Positions 12,130 to 23,082 of a stretch of DNA of 64,000 nt are shown one piece after another. Each line of letters begins with the position of its first letter. Within the stretch, counting starts at the first letter, position 1. Origin of the DNA: Serendipita indica DSM 11827 (taxonomy: Eukaryota; Basidiomycota; Agaricomycetes; Sebacinales; Serendipitaceae); the NCBI GenBank assembly GCA_910890315.1, contig CAJVGD010000013.1:682001-746000 (forward strand). The letters run 5' to 3'. A program made the position numbers and the translations under genes. Below the pieces are notes generated by a model. The model made no database searches. It saw only the letters and a program-made list of their open reading frames with translations, and was not told where the DNA came from.

Positions 12130-13192
12130 TTAATAACGGCTCCTCCTGAAGCGGTGGTACCATGGCTTCTTGGTCTCGACAGTGTACGCCGCATCCTTGG
12201 ACTTGTGGCGACGACGTCCAAAGCAGACGACGCAGCCGGCGACCGCAGTGAGGACGAGGACGACGAGCGTCATCCAAAACGCCGGACCGGGCTTTGTGCT
12301 TCCGCCGATATTGTCCATCTTGTTCTTGACATTGACAAAGAGAGCAATGTCGATGGCGAATACGATGAGGGTGAGGACGCAGCCGAGGAAGGAGACGAGC
12401 GAGGCGATGAGTGCGACGGTCAAGTGCGCGGAAAAGCTAAGAGGGAACAGAGTTAGATGTACTCTAAAGGAATGAATGAAGCTTCACCTGAGGAGCCAGG
12501 CGACCAAAATTGCCGCAGTGGCAATGGGATGGATGACGAGACCGCGTGTCCAAGACTTTCCAACGACTTGTCCACCAATTTCCGAGTTGTATGCATAGCC
12601 CTATTAGGTGGACAATAGTCAGAACCCAACGAAAACATCCGTCGAACAGACGAGCGCTGCGCTTAAACGGCGTGTTTGTGCACGTCAAACGCCGTGGCGC
12701 CCTGGTGGCTGGTGGTTCGAGAAGTACGTACGGTGGAAGTGCATTCCCAGTTACCAGATCCCGAGCCCTGAGGGTGAGGTATCAGGAAATTCCATAGTCT
12801 AGATCCATTATGCATACCTCGAGACAGTATCCCCAGATGCCCCACTAGATAGAAAATAGGGTCAGTGGCTATGTTGGACAAAGGTCGAAATCAGTCGATG
12901 GCGAGAACTGGACGTACACGCGCAGAGACGATTGGGTCATTGCCGGCGGAAACGGCAGAGCCATAGGACGAACGGACGATGTCGAATGCTCGTACGTATG
13001 GGACGGAAATAGACACCTGCGTCAGATACCAAAAAAACATGACGGAGGGCGCGATGTTGGAGCACGGGCGCGTTTCAAGCAAAGTCAGCGATTGAGGGCA
13101 GCAGCAACGGAGATGAAACAACGTACGAGGATGGAGAGGATGAATGCAATGCCCAGGATGACGGCCCCAGGGATCAAATGATGGCGGGCCAT
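12130..13192 (-). CDS. SUR7/PalI (Rim9)-type four-helix membrane protein
   Basis: Starts at ATG 13192 with MARHHLIPGAVILGIAFILS, a first membrane segment typical of PalI/Rim9 and SUR7 proteins. Spliced exons then give an extracellular loop ending in WGIWGYCLE, the family's conserved loop motif. GQVVGKSWTRGLVIHPIATA and a second membrane helix follow. The last exon carries two further helices (LIASLVSFLGCVLTLIVFAI and FWMTLVVLVLTAVAGCVVCF) and a short basic tail to TAA at 12130. Family members sit in the plasma membrane; PalI/Rim9 supports alkaline-pH sensing upstream of PacC, while SUR7 members mark eisosomes. The short tail, without a long disordered region, does not settle which role applies. 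Convergent with HAK1. Confidence 0.75.
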
Positions 13193-13550
13193 GGAGGATA
13201 ATCTAGATTTGTTGAGAGTGATCTAGTCGTTATGAAGACGTGGATGAGCAGAGGCAGCTCGCAGTCGTCGACGAGGAGCAGGTCGATGAGGAGCGGTCCA
13301 AGTTTCAAACATGCCCAAAAGATGATGTCAGGTCGGTCATGGCGCACACTCCGCGAGGATCGAGGCAGCTCCTTCGGACTTACTTCTCCTTTTAAATTCC
13401 GTATTTATCATGTGCTTATATCCCTCAACCGGCGCTCTACCACCATTAGACTATCGACGGCCGCCGCGCTCCTTGTCCTGACCGCGACTCTATGATGAGC
13501 CTAACAATCTAATATGCCATAAACTGCCCATTCTTTCAGATTATGTCTTC
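13193..13550. other. Divergent intergenic region with a tRNA-like 5' half on the minus strand
   Basis: The minus strand at about 13425-13475 reads like a tRNA acceptor-D arm (GATAGTCTAATGGTGGTAGA, then GCGCCGG). No matching 3' half or proper B box follows, so it is not called as a tRNA. The rest is presumably the upstream region of the PalI-like gene and of the first membrane-protein paralogue. Confidence 0.25.
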
Positions 13551-14809
13551 ATGGCTCTCCAACAGAACACCCCCGCCGTCTCCTACCCCGCCTTTTACCA
13601 GCAAAATGGACTGCTAGCTCGTAACGGCGGCGTATGGAACGTACATTCCCCTCCTGGTATCGACTGTACGTTATCCTAGACTCTTCATTACTGAGCCTCT
13701 TTTGCTGACCAGGCGCAGGCTCCAGTCTCAAAGCCTCGGATCCGTACATTGGCGACGTCTGTCTGTCCACTGGATGCATCGTCTGTCGGGGCGTCCAAAC
13801 TTCACAAGGTACCAACAAGGGGATACGCTTCCACGCCAATATCACCCTCGACTTTGAACAGTTCGAGAATCCAAGGACGTTTGATTAGTATGTTTGGACT
13901 CTACTTCAAACTATTCTTAATCATTCGAATAGTTCTCTCGTATTAGACGTCTATTGGAACGATAGATCCAGGCGCAACCCTTATGAGTGCTGAAAACCAC
14001 TGCGTCGGTCGGTGAAGATTCCATCTCTGTGCAATCTTATCAAGTCGGCCACGATATATTCAATCCAAATACAGGTACGTCTCCCCTTTTGTCAATGACG
14101 ACTTACTCACGTCCTATAGAAAATACGAGGGTTGAGCGACATGGAACGACGTTAATCGACTATGTCACTCGCTGTGGCTCTACGGCGCTGCTCTTCGTGG
14201 AGATTGAGATGCGCGTACCTGCCTACCACGACATGGGTTACATCTCAGTCATGCAATTTCGATCCTTCCGTATCACTCGACCCTCGCTCCCAGCTACGCT
14301 TCCACCTCCATCTATTCCGGTGCCCCTTCGTGACGATACATTTGGTCCTCTCGTTGGCAAGGTAGTATTTCTTCTCTGCCTCGCTTTGGTCGGGTACTGG
14401 ATATACATTGCCGGAAAGGCCTCTCAACGGAGGCAAGTCCTAGTCGACGAAGGAACGAGCACCGATAATCCCACCCGTCTCCTTGATACAAGAGATGCAA
14501 GGGGCAAACTATGGCACGATAGCAAATCTTCTTAGTTCTTCGCCATCTACGTTGGGCACGGAAGACCAGACGACTCAGGAGCGTCCTACTTCTCTCCCTG
14601 TCGATGCGCTCCACGAGTGGGCCACTAAATATCGTGATCTCATTCCGGAGACTCTCGAAGCCAAACTCTTACGTGCTGGGTATTTGCCTCGTGATGATCC
14701 CAAGAGGTACACCGAGGACGAGTGGTATACTGTATGGGACGTGACTCGCTTTGAGTTCGACAGACTCATCGAGGCCTATAATAATACTGTCCGGGCAAAT
14801 CCCTTGTGA
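13551..14809 (+). CDS. Unknown membrane protein, tandem paralogue 1
   Basis: Unrecognised family. ATG 13551 gives MALQQNTPAVSYPAFYQQNG. After an intron (about 13670-13721) comes DPYIGDVCLSTGCIVCRGVQ, the best-conserved block among the three paralogues. HANITLDF, LDVYWNDR, a SVGEDSI block and LLFVEIEMRVPAYHDMG...SVMQFRSF follow, each shared with the neighbours. A short Pro-rich stalk leads to one membrane helix (VVFLLCLALVGYWIYIAG, about 14362-14415). The C-terminal module (WATKYRDLIPETLEAKL...TEDEWYTVWDVTRFEF) is in another frame from about 14490. Either an intron with a poor donor (GTCCTA near 14436) or a one-base shift joins it to the helix exon. No signal peptide is evident, so topology is unclear. 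Confidence 0.6.
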
Positions 14810-14967
14810 CCAATCGTTTGGTTCAGGTGGTGCTCCTATATGAACCCTAATCAGGCCAAGTGTCTTCTCTTCCTGATAAATAAACCTGGTTCTACCAATT
14901 CGACCTACCTGTCTCACTGTCAGATTCAAATCTGACTCTCACAGCATGGAGCCTGACTCCTGCCGGC

Positions 14968-14973
14968 TATAAG
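14968..14973 (+). promoter_or_regulatory. TATA-like box before tandem paralogue 2
   Basis: TATAAG lies 31 nt before ATG 15004 and 52 nt before ATG 15025. Position and sequence suit a fungal core promoter; this is inference from sequence alone. Confidence 0.35.
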
Positions 14974-15024
14974 TACTCGTACATTGGCGTGCCTCCGAGA
15001 GCAATGGGTGATTTACAGACAACA

Positions 15025-16419
15025 ATGGTGTCTACTACAGGTCTCAGTTACACCCCTGGTGTCCCATATCCTGCCTTTCACAGGCAGAACGGTCTCCTCG
15101 TAGACGATGGAGGTGTTTGGAGTGTTCGTGCACCAGAGAGTATTCAATGTCAGTGCTTCAAGTGCTCCTTATGAACCAGCTAATCCCAATAGGCTCCAGC
15201 TTACTAGATACGGACCCCTATATTGGCGAGCTTTGCACATTCAAGGGTTGCATCGTATGCCGCAGTACACAAGAAGCCGAAGATGTCAAGGAGCACATAC
15301 TTCTTTATGCAAACATAACGCTCGACCTCCAAAGGACAAACCGTCCTGCGACGTTTGACTAGTGGGGTTCCTTCTTTATGTCCGGGTTTCGCTTACGAGC
15401 ATACTGTAGTTCATCAATGCTCGACGTCTTTTGGAGTAATCGTCAAACGCCGTACAACTCGAGCGAGTACCTTAAAGCGTCTGTGACGGTCGGTGAAGAC
15501 ACCAAATCCAGGTGGTACTGGAGGATTGGCCACGATAAATGGACCCCATCCTATGGTGTGTCCTATTCATAGTCTTATTATTCAACATTGACTTGTTTCA
15601 GACAAGACCAGGATCGAACACCGCGGGACGAGCACGCTTCAATACACCTACGGCGGCGAGTCGACTGCGTATCTATTCGTCAAAGTCGAGATGGGCCTAC
15701 CTTCTTCGTATCCTGTTGGTCTCATCGAGGTTATGCAATTCCAGTCTTTCAGTATCGACAGACCGTCTCTCCCCACGACTCTCCCACCTCCATCGCATGA
15801 AGACCCCGAGGAATCGTCTCCACCTGACTCGCAACCTTTACCGACGCGACGGGAGCGTCATAAACCGTCCCAAGTAACCGTTACGTGGGTACCTCCGATT
15901 CACTCGCCGCGCTACCAAGAGCCTCTCCCTCCACCAACGCCAAATAATGAAGGGCTGGTCTATCTGCTGGGGTTCATCATAGTGCTCAGCAGCGCCGTTG
16001 CTATAATCCTTATCGTGCAAGAACTGTACCGGCGCGTGCAGCGGTCAGAGCACCTTCCTACCTTTGCAGATCGCGCCGCGCTGCTCGGATATGGTCCAAT
16101 CACCGCCAATCCACGAGATTATCGAACTTTTGGGGAGGAGTCACATCGTGGATGTGCATCGCATGCGGGTTCGACTGCCTGCCACGCACCGAGGGAGACT
16201 CCCAAAAAGCACGACCTTGAACAAGGGCTGTCCGCATGGGCAGCAGAGCACCGCCGTCAGATCCCGGAATCATTCGAGGCGAAGCTCAAGGCGGCTGGAT
16301 ACTTGCCATATGATGATCCGGATATCATGACCGAGGACGAGTGGCTCTCTCAGTGGAGTGTATCAAGGATGGAGCTTCAGAGACTTCGGCATTTGTATCA
16401 GCAGCGCGAAGATGCATGA
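15025..16419 (+). CDS. Unknown membrane protein, tandem paralogue 2 (best preserved)
   Basis: Same family as the genes on both sides. ATG 15025 (MVSTTGLSYTPGVPYPAFHR) matches paralogue 1 from YPAF onward; an in-frame ATG at 15004 is possible. Blocks in order: GGVWSVRAPESI, an intron, then DPYIGELCTFKGCIVCRSTQ, ANITLDL, LDVFWSNR, ASVTVGEDTKSRWYWRIGHD, LFVKVEMGLPSSYPVG and SFSIDRPSLPTTLPPPS. A Pro-rich stalk leads to one membrane helix (LVYLLGFIIVLSSAVAIILI, about 15955-16014). The cytosolic-looking tail ends in a module with SAWAAEHRRQIPESFEAKLK, GYLPYDDPDI, TEDEWLSQWSVSRMELQRL and LY. Helix and tail are in one uninterrupted frame, which makes this the reference copy. Function unknown; a cell-surface or wall-facing domain with a tail adaptor is a guess. 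Confidence 0.7.
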
Positions 16420-16771
16420 TATGTGGTCAAACTTTCAATCCTACGCATCCTTGGCAGCGCTCGTGGCCTGTGAACAAATGTTTATTCATGTCTGTTCTCG
16501 AATACTATCAATTATTAGATGCCTCGAGGCAACATCAAGGCGTATTCTAAGCCAGGTTGCAAGGTGAGACGCCTACGCCCCTTGATCAATTCCAACACCC
16601 TAAGCGGCAACGACGCCTGTGTGCAAACTGATTGCCGACAATTGATGACCAGGTTCCCTCCACAAGAAGCGCCGTTCAGATTGGCTTCATCGATTCAAAT
16701 AACCGGAGCCTGACTATATTCAATGCTAGTGTTATATACCACGAGAGACTTGAAGTTGTGACTAGCACACC

Positions 16772-17879
16772 ATGGCGCCCGTCCATTCGCTGCAAGCTCC
16801 TGCAATTCCTTATCCTCATTTTCTTCGGCAGAGGCCTGGTGTCTGGAGTTTTCATGCGCCTCCTACAATCCAATGTCGGTGATCTTGGAAGAATGTCCTC
16901 ATAATCACTAAACGATCCCTTTAGGTGCGGATTTGAAAGGATTCGACGTGTACGCTGGGGACCTCTGCTTGTTCGGAGGATGCGTTGCATGCCGCGGGGT
17001 CCAACGTCACGAAGACTCGAGTGATCACGTTTATGTCTACGCCAACATTTCGTTGGACATGAGTGGTACCAGCAAACCAAAGACGGTAGATTAGTACGCA
17101 CCCGTTTCCTGACATTTCTTTATCTGACCAGGTATACAAAGCTCAGTTATGCTCGATGTATACTGGATAGATCACTCCGTCGAGTGGTATGACCATCAGC
17201 TTACTGCCAGTGCCTCTGTCGGAGATGATACTATTTCGCACAGCTGGTGGCGGATTCATTGGGATGAGCATGAGCATAACAAGTTTACACCAGATTCAGG
17301 TATGACCATCTCGATTACTATCGTAGAGGGCTTGATAATTGATCATTCTTCGTAGACAAGACGAGGCTTGAGAGAACCGGAAGCAGTCGAGTATCCTACT
17401 CTGACGAAGACCCAAATCTCGCCTTTCTATTTGTCAAAGTGGATCTGGAACTGCCCTCAAACTATGGGTTCGGACTCCTTCAAGTGATGCAACTTCTCAA
17501 GTTTGAGATTGAGCGACCGGCAATTGCGACAACTATGCCTCCGCCCACGCACACGCAGACATCTCCCCCACTTGCCACGACAGTATTCCTTCCTCTACCC
17601 AATGGCAGATCATCTGCACCAGGACCGCTGTTGGTATCAGTGGAGGTAATGGGAATTGTGTCCATGCTGATATTAATTATGTGTATGCTGCTATACGCAT
17701 ATGAGCGCGTCAAGCGGCTTCAGAGATGGGAAGTACCGGACGAGCGTCGTCCATTGCTCCCTGGTGATCAAAATAGGGCAGAATATGAGCGAGTAACCAT
17801 GTGGAGGCAATTGAAAACGCAGATTCTTCGCACGTCCGCTAGTACTACCGAAGTCTGCCGCCCGTTGAACAGTGGGTGA
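16772..17879 (+). CDS. Unknown membrane protein, tandem paralogue 3 (no C-terminal module)
   Basis: Third member of the array, starting at ATG 16772 (MAPVHSLQAPAIPYPHFLRQ). The central blocks are conserved: DVYAGDLCLFGGCVACRGVQ, ANISLDM, LDVYWIDH, ASVGDDTISHSWWRIHWDEH, LFVKVDLELPSNYGFG and a Pro/Thr stalk. The membrane helix is VMGIVSMLILIMCMLLYAY (about 17648-17704). After KRL the tail is short and ends at TGA 17877-17879 without the TEDEW-type module of paralogues 1 and 2. The last residues, with several Arg and Thr, show no similarity to the other tails. Loss of the tail module would change partners or signalling (inference). Confidence 0.62.
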
Positions 17880-18935
17880 GGGTTGTCTGGATGCGATTTC
17901 TGTATCTAAAGCCACGTAGAGACGACACGTACATTCACTCCTCTTGACCTGATTCGTCGCCTCCAATCATAGATACCATGTGGCTTACGGTTCCAAGAGC
18001 ATCGCGATTACTGCTCATTACATTGATAATTCAGGGGTGTTTTCTGAGAGCCGGGGTTGACTCGAGTATGCGTCTCGGAAACGCTAAAGGATTTCCCTCG
18101 AACAACCGAACGAACTGCCACCCCTTCTTGGAGTGGAGATTCTATCTTGTGACGACGACTTGTCTATTGAGCGAAATTCCGTATAAACATAGAGCAAACT
18201 CTTCTGCATAACATTTATCGCGAGTCTACAGAATGCCCGCTGAGAACGGGCGGCGGGGATAGAGATGTGGCAGAAGAAACAACGCTCTCGCGACCGTTAG
18301 AAAGCTATGAAGTCGTGTAGAGTTTAGCACAAGGAACTATTAGGACTGCAGAACGACTGGCCGAGCGAGCATGGCGCGTAACTTCCCTTTGAACGACCGA
18401 CTTGAGCGTCGTGGGGATCCGACTATGCGACTGGATTGCATAAACGCGCGTGGAATCAGTTGATATTCATCGTTGGACATGATTAGAGATGGTTCAACGC
18501 GAGACGAATCCAGCGTCGCGACGTGGTTGGGAGGACGAGTTGTGCCACATTTTGATCCAAGAATGTGGCAGACCAAAATCAAGTCATATAAAATCTTCTA
18601 AAATGAATAAAAACAATACGAAATCAGTTTCGTGTCGCAGTGATGCGCGTCCACATACCAGCCGTGGAGGACCGTCCGTCCAGCGACTTGCGACGCGCTC
18701 GTGATCACGTGCAGAGATTAGAGTTTTAAGCCCCGACACGCCTCGCCACTATAAGAGGCCTGTACTAGTCCCAGCCCGAACTGCCCACTTTCCCTCCTCC
18801 CCGGACGCGTCGTCCATCGTCCCGCCAGCGCGCCAACACGTGCTTTGGATATACCAGGCTCAGAAACGCCCTAACTTGAACCGAGAATCCACCCTTTTTG
18901 TTCAACCTTGACCGGAAGGACACAGCCCATTCGCA
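17880..18935. other. Intergenic, about 1.05 kb, with TATA-like box at 18750-18755
   Basis: No convincing gene. Several short open frames on both strands lack ATG context and coding character. TATAAG at 18750-18755 could serve the zinc-finger gene that starts at 18936, although the distance (about 180 nt) would imply a long 5' leader. Confidence 0.35.
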
Positions 18936-20677
18936 ATGGCCGAGAGCAATCCCGACATGGCGTGAGTATGCGAGCGAGGTTACTCGTGAGACGTTTGTTG
19001 ATGCTCTTCGTGTTCAGGTCCCTACTCAACGAAGACATATTCCTACCCCTCGACCTCGAACTGCTCGGGAATATCGAGCTACCCACCGAGCTCGACCTCG
19101 CCGCCGAGTTGTTCTCACTCGGCAATACCAGCCTAGCTGGTGAAAAGCTCCCTGGCCAGCATCGAGTCACCCAGCGACAGCCACCTCCCTGGGGACCTCT
19201 ACCTCCCCGACTTGTCCTATGGGCAAGATTTCTCTTTCCTAATGTAAGTACGAAGCATGCTATCCTGGGATCTTGCTCAAATGTTCGAATAGACCCGGCG
19301 ACTGGAACAGCATCGCCGGGGACCAGCAACCCACGGGATTTACCGCAGACGACAACAGCTCGGTCTGCCCAACCGATCTCAATGGATACTCGGTACCTCC
19401 ATCAGAGGTCGGTGAAGATGAGTTGGAAGCGTATGAAAACGACGTTGTCGAGAATGGAGTAGAGGAATCCGACGAGGAAGAGCTTGAACAGGACGACGAG
19501 TGAGTGTTATCTATGGCAAGCTGGATCAAATTGGGGCTAATGAGATTCGCAGACCCGTAAGGCCTCGCAGTATCATACCGCTACCACGTAGAGCGGCAGA
19601 GGTCCGGTGAGTACCCTTCTACCATACAGGTAAATATTCTGACATGCAACTAGTGACAACGCGCTACAGCTTGTATGGGGTCTACGGCCCCGAAGGGGCC
19701 ATCCCGCCGTCGAGACGGCAGACGAGGTACCTGCGCATTCGAACGTGCCCCTCAAATCGAGACATGCCTCATTTTCCGGCGAGGCCGACCCAACATCCGC
19801 CTCGCACTCGGCATCCACTTCCGCTAGCGCAGCTCGCCTCGCCAGCGGAATTAATCTTCAAGACAACAGTCACGGTCCCCGCAAGGTGGGAGATCGTGAC
19901 ATAGCCATCAAGAACAATCCCACTGCCAAAGGTGCGTCTTCATCTGCGGTCATGGGCAATCCTAACTAGGCTGTCTAGGAAAGGGGAAAGCCAACCAGAC
20001 TCGTGCGCCTAAGGCGCGTGGCTCCCAAGGTACGTTTCTTTGGAAATTAACCAGCTTAACTACTGACTGGATGGAAAAGTATCGGCGCCTCTTGCCAAGT
20101 CGAGTGGCACAAGAAGGTCCAAGGCCCAGGTCAAGATCGAGCCAGGTATTTCCCATCCGTAAGATGTCTTCTACTCCTAACAGTTGCATAGTGAAAGGTC
20201 CTAACGGATATGCAGATCCCACCGGGATCTTGCATCGGCTTCGAGAGGGAATTCGGGTAGGCGATATTGACGCGGCCTTTTTCCCAGCCGATCAAGCCGT
20301 AAGGATCGAGAACAATCGTTACACGTGCCAAGTAAAGGGAGACTTGACGGCTACGGGGAGGGCCGTGTGGCAGGGGACGAACAGCGCCGCCTGCGGTGTG
20401 TCGTTTACGTCAGACGAGTCGTACAAACGACACATCATTGCAAGCCACCTCGGAGTACATAGAGGCTCGGGCGAGCTAAAGGAACGAATCGGCAAGTTTG
20501 TGGTCTTGCTCACAATATGTCGCTGACGAATCATCCACAGAGAAACGAATCACTGTGCACGAGGCGGCAGAGCAGAGGGGGCAGAAGAGGAAAGTGCGCG
20601 AGGAAGACGAGGAGAGCGGGGATGACTGGTACGAGCAGCCCGATAAGAGACGCAAAAAGAAAGGAGATAGTTTGTAG
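18936..20677 (+). CDS. Acidic nuclear-type protein with one atypical C2H2 zinc finger
   Basis: ATG 18936 (MAESNPDMA) is spliced to SLLNEDIFLPLDLELLGNIE. Several short exons follow: an acidic region near 19385-19500 (EESDEEELEQDDE), a Ser/Ala-rich stretch near 19780-19860, and Lys/Arg-rich linkers. The last main exon (20190-20510) carries a C2H2 finger. Its second Cys and both His fit C-x12-H-x4-H (CGVSFTSDESYKRHIIASH), but the first Cys lies 21 residues before the second instead of 2-4. The C-terminus is Lys/Arg-rich with a likely nuclear localisation signal (KRRKKK), ending at TAG 20675-20677. A DNA- or chromatin-binding role is inferred. It belongs to no subfamily I recognise. Confidence 0.62.
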
Positions 20678-21558
20678 AAGTAGCGTGATCCTGAATCCGA
20701 CTCTATCGACCGAATCTACACATTAAAATTACCTTGATGACGAGAATTGACGGTCGGCCACATAGTCGCGGGTTGATTGGAAGGGCGGACAGTAGAGATC
20801 CGCTGTTGAAATGGAAGGATACAATGAAGAGGTGCACCTCTGAGGACAGAGTTGGACGGGACCACCGATTCTGCCGTCGTGAGAGTCGATGTGGTAAGGT
20901 TCAGGTGAGATCCATAAACAGAAGTCAGCGACGGGAGAATCCTAGAAGTACGGAAAGATTATAGAATGTGGATATCACAGCTCTGGCCATTGCCCTCACA
21001 AATAGACGAATCGCTTCGGCCGCCACCATCCCCCGGTGCTTTTGGCCCACCCGTCGAGGCATCCTATAATTCATGACCGACCATTTCAGGTACAATGTAT
21101 ATATGATATACAACCATCACCACGATAACATGAACAGTTAGGCAACAAGTCCGCATAGGCGCCGCTGTGAGAGATCTATAGCTCTTCATAGCCTCGGCAT
21201 CTCCGACTATGGACAAAAGATGTAACACTCTCGCTCCACGTGGACACTCTATAACCACAGGTCCATAAAAACTCTCTGCGCCCTTGTCGCCAGTCGACTT
21301 CAACTTGCACTCCTTCGCTCCTTAGAACTTCCGTAACTTCTACTTGCTTAATAAGGTAAATGGAACTGCTCAATGGTGACCATTCACCCAAACTCTCTCG
21401 TTGGTCTCCCGAGCTCATCAACCTGGAGATCGTTTATGACCCGTTCATCTTGTATTGGGCTCAGAGCTTTGTATTGGAGGGCGTACAGTCTCTAGAACTA
21501 TTTGAATAGCAGCGTTCAGGCCTAGCGCCGCTTTCAGTGCTTCGTCCTCGTTCACACC
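20678..21558. other. Intergenic, about 880 nt, no clear gene
   Basis: Two overlapping minus-strand open frames (21064-21421) look weakly coding, one with a hydrophobic stretch (TVHVIVVMVVYHIYIV), but neither joins to a longer gene through clear splice sites. Nothing else seen. Confidence 0.35.
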
Positions 21559-22488
21559 ATGTCCAATGCCGGCGCAGCATTTTTCGCTCCACCAGCATCT
21601 TACTCGGGTTCTTAGCACCATTCTGCATTATCGGGAGCACCTAATGGATCCTGGTCTAGCTACGCGCCCCAAAATATGAATCGTATGTTCTATGCAGCAT
21701 TTAGAGTGAAACTAAATGGATGTAGATACAAGCACAAATGGCGCATATTCATGATGGTTGCTTCATGTTCGGGTCGTGCATTAGACGCGTATTTCTTGCC
21801 GTCCGATGACATTTTGAGCGACTTGGAACTTCCCCCAGCAAACTCTTCATACTGGAATACATACCAGAACAGTCAATGGATGGCCACAATCTCGTCCCAA
21901 CTCTACCCTCAGAGCTCATATTACACCACTGTCAGCCAATATGCACCGAGTTCTGCCTACACCGATAGCTTGAAGACGAATTCGAGTGCCTATCTGTATC
22001 ATCCCTCGGGTAGCGCTATACGACCACTCCCGCCTTCAGTCGCGCCGACGAGGGTGCGGCCTGCGAGGACAACAAACGCAAATACGGTTGCACTGGGCCC
22101 TTCTACCGCAGCTATTCAACCTCATCTCACAGGAGCAACGACATCAAGCGCTGTCGGCAGGAACCCCGTCCAACCAACGGCAGCTAGCCCACCCACAGCA
22201 AGAATCAAAGCCCAACCGGTGCCAGTTTATCCACAGCTTGCGTCGTGGGCTGCACAAATCGACGCCAAATCTCTGAGAAACTTGAAGGAAAGCTAGGTCA
22301 GTTGTCTCCCTTGGCAGGACCCGGATGGCATGGGCTTGACGGAGGACCAATGGAAGAGCAATGTGGGTGTGACGAAGAAGGAGTTGGGACTACTGAGGGG
22401 TATGTACCGGCGAAGAGGCATTGTTCCTGGTGTGACAGCCCGCGGAGTTGCGCCTGGGATGGTAGACTTGACGCCGGCGAACCTGTAG
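21559..22488 (+). pseudogene. Broken gene: Ser/Tyr/Pro-rich protein with TEDxW-type C-terminal module
   Basis: ATG 21559 opens MSNAGAAFFAPPASYSGS, then an in-frame TAG (21613-21615) interrupts a sequence that continues coherently (HHSALSGAPNGSWSSYAPQN). After about 21800 a long open stretch, rich in Ser, Tyr, Pro and Thr, runs to LASWAAQIDAKSLRNLKES and a second in-frame TAG (22294-22296). The same frame continues with CLPWQDPDGMG and TEDQWKSNVGVTKKELGLLR to TAG 22486-22488. This end matches the C-terminal module of membrane-protein paralogues 1 and 2 (LPYDDPD, TEDEW, V[ST]R.E..RL). No intron explains either stop. A pseudogene is most likely; assembly error or read-through are alternatives. 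Confidence 0.55.
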
Positions 22489-23082
22489 TCCATGAGGAGG
22501 AAATTGCCGGAGGGAAGCGGTGTACACCTTTAAAGTGAATGCATAATATAGTTTGCTGATACCATCAGCGTCTGGATGGGGTCATCAGCCCCCTACAGAC
22601 ATGGCGGGCAATCTACTGATTGGGACGACTTTGACATTACAAAAGGTAGAAGAATGTGGTTGATATTGGCGCCTTGCTTTTCGCCGAAAGAAGAGAGGAA
22701 CTAATTTGGACGTGTTTGCGCCTGCGCCTTTTGGTCAAGACGAGACCTAGCTAAAGCGTTACGGTGGTTCACCTACTCTTCTGTACGTTACCGACTTATA
22801 TCAAGTAGTAACGAGGATCTCACTGCTGCAGAGGCCAACAGCGGATCATGCATAAAGCATATGTGGAAAACCGTTGTCATACACCTTGGACATGAAGGAC
22901 GGGCACAGGCTAAACTAGGATTGTTCGCGTAGCCATCATATGATTCAGACTGAGAATCGCTACTTTCGAATTTGACAGGGGGCATGAGGCTTTGGGCTAT
23001 TCCACGGGCCTGTTTATCATTTCGGCATACAACAAGGCGCAATGCCGTCCTCTAAACTTGGAGCAGTCTAGCACGTACCAGA
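22489..23082. other. Intergenic, about 590 nt upstream of GTPase copy B
   Basis: No gene seen. This region presumably holds the promoter of the GTPase-kinase locus; no TATA box stands out. Confidence 0.35.

Larger units (their letters stand above)
13551..17879 (+). repeat. Tandem array of three membrane-protein paralogues
   Basis: Three same-strand genes of 1.1-1.4 kb share the motif D-x-Y-x-G-[DE]-[VL]-C-x(3)-G-C-[IV]-x-C-R and the same intron positions: one before the Cys block, one after the LD block and one before the K/N-TR-[VIL]-E block. Nucleotide similarity is low between copies, so the array is not recent. Confidence 0.65.

Noticed and set aside
13425-13475. tRNA-like sequence on the minus strand
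   Set aside because: It resembles an acceptor-D arm and A box, but no complementary acceptor strand, anticodon arm or B box follows within a reasonable distance, and the D stem has a mismatch.
17880-18900. Possible fourth membrane-protein paralogue in the gap after copy 3
   Set aside because: No Cys block, LDVYW block or membrane helix of the family could be found in any frame.
21064-21421. Two overlapping minus-strand open frames that could be a small gene
   Set aside because: They lie in different frames, have no clear intron between them and no recognisable motif.
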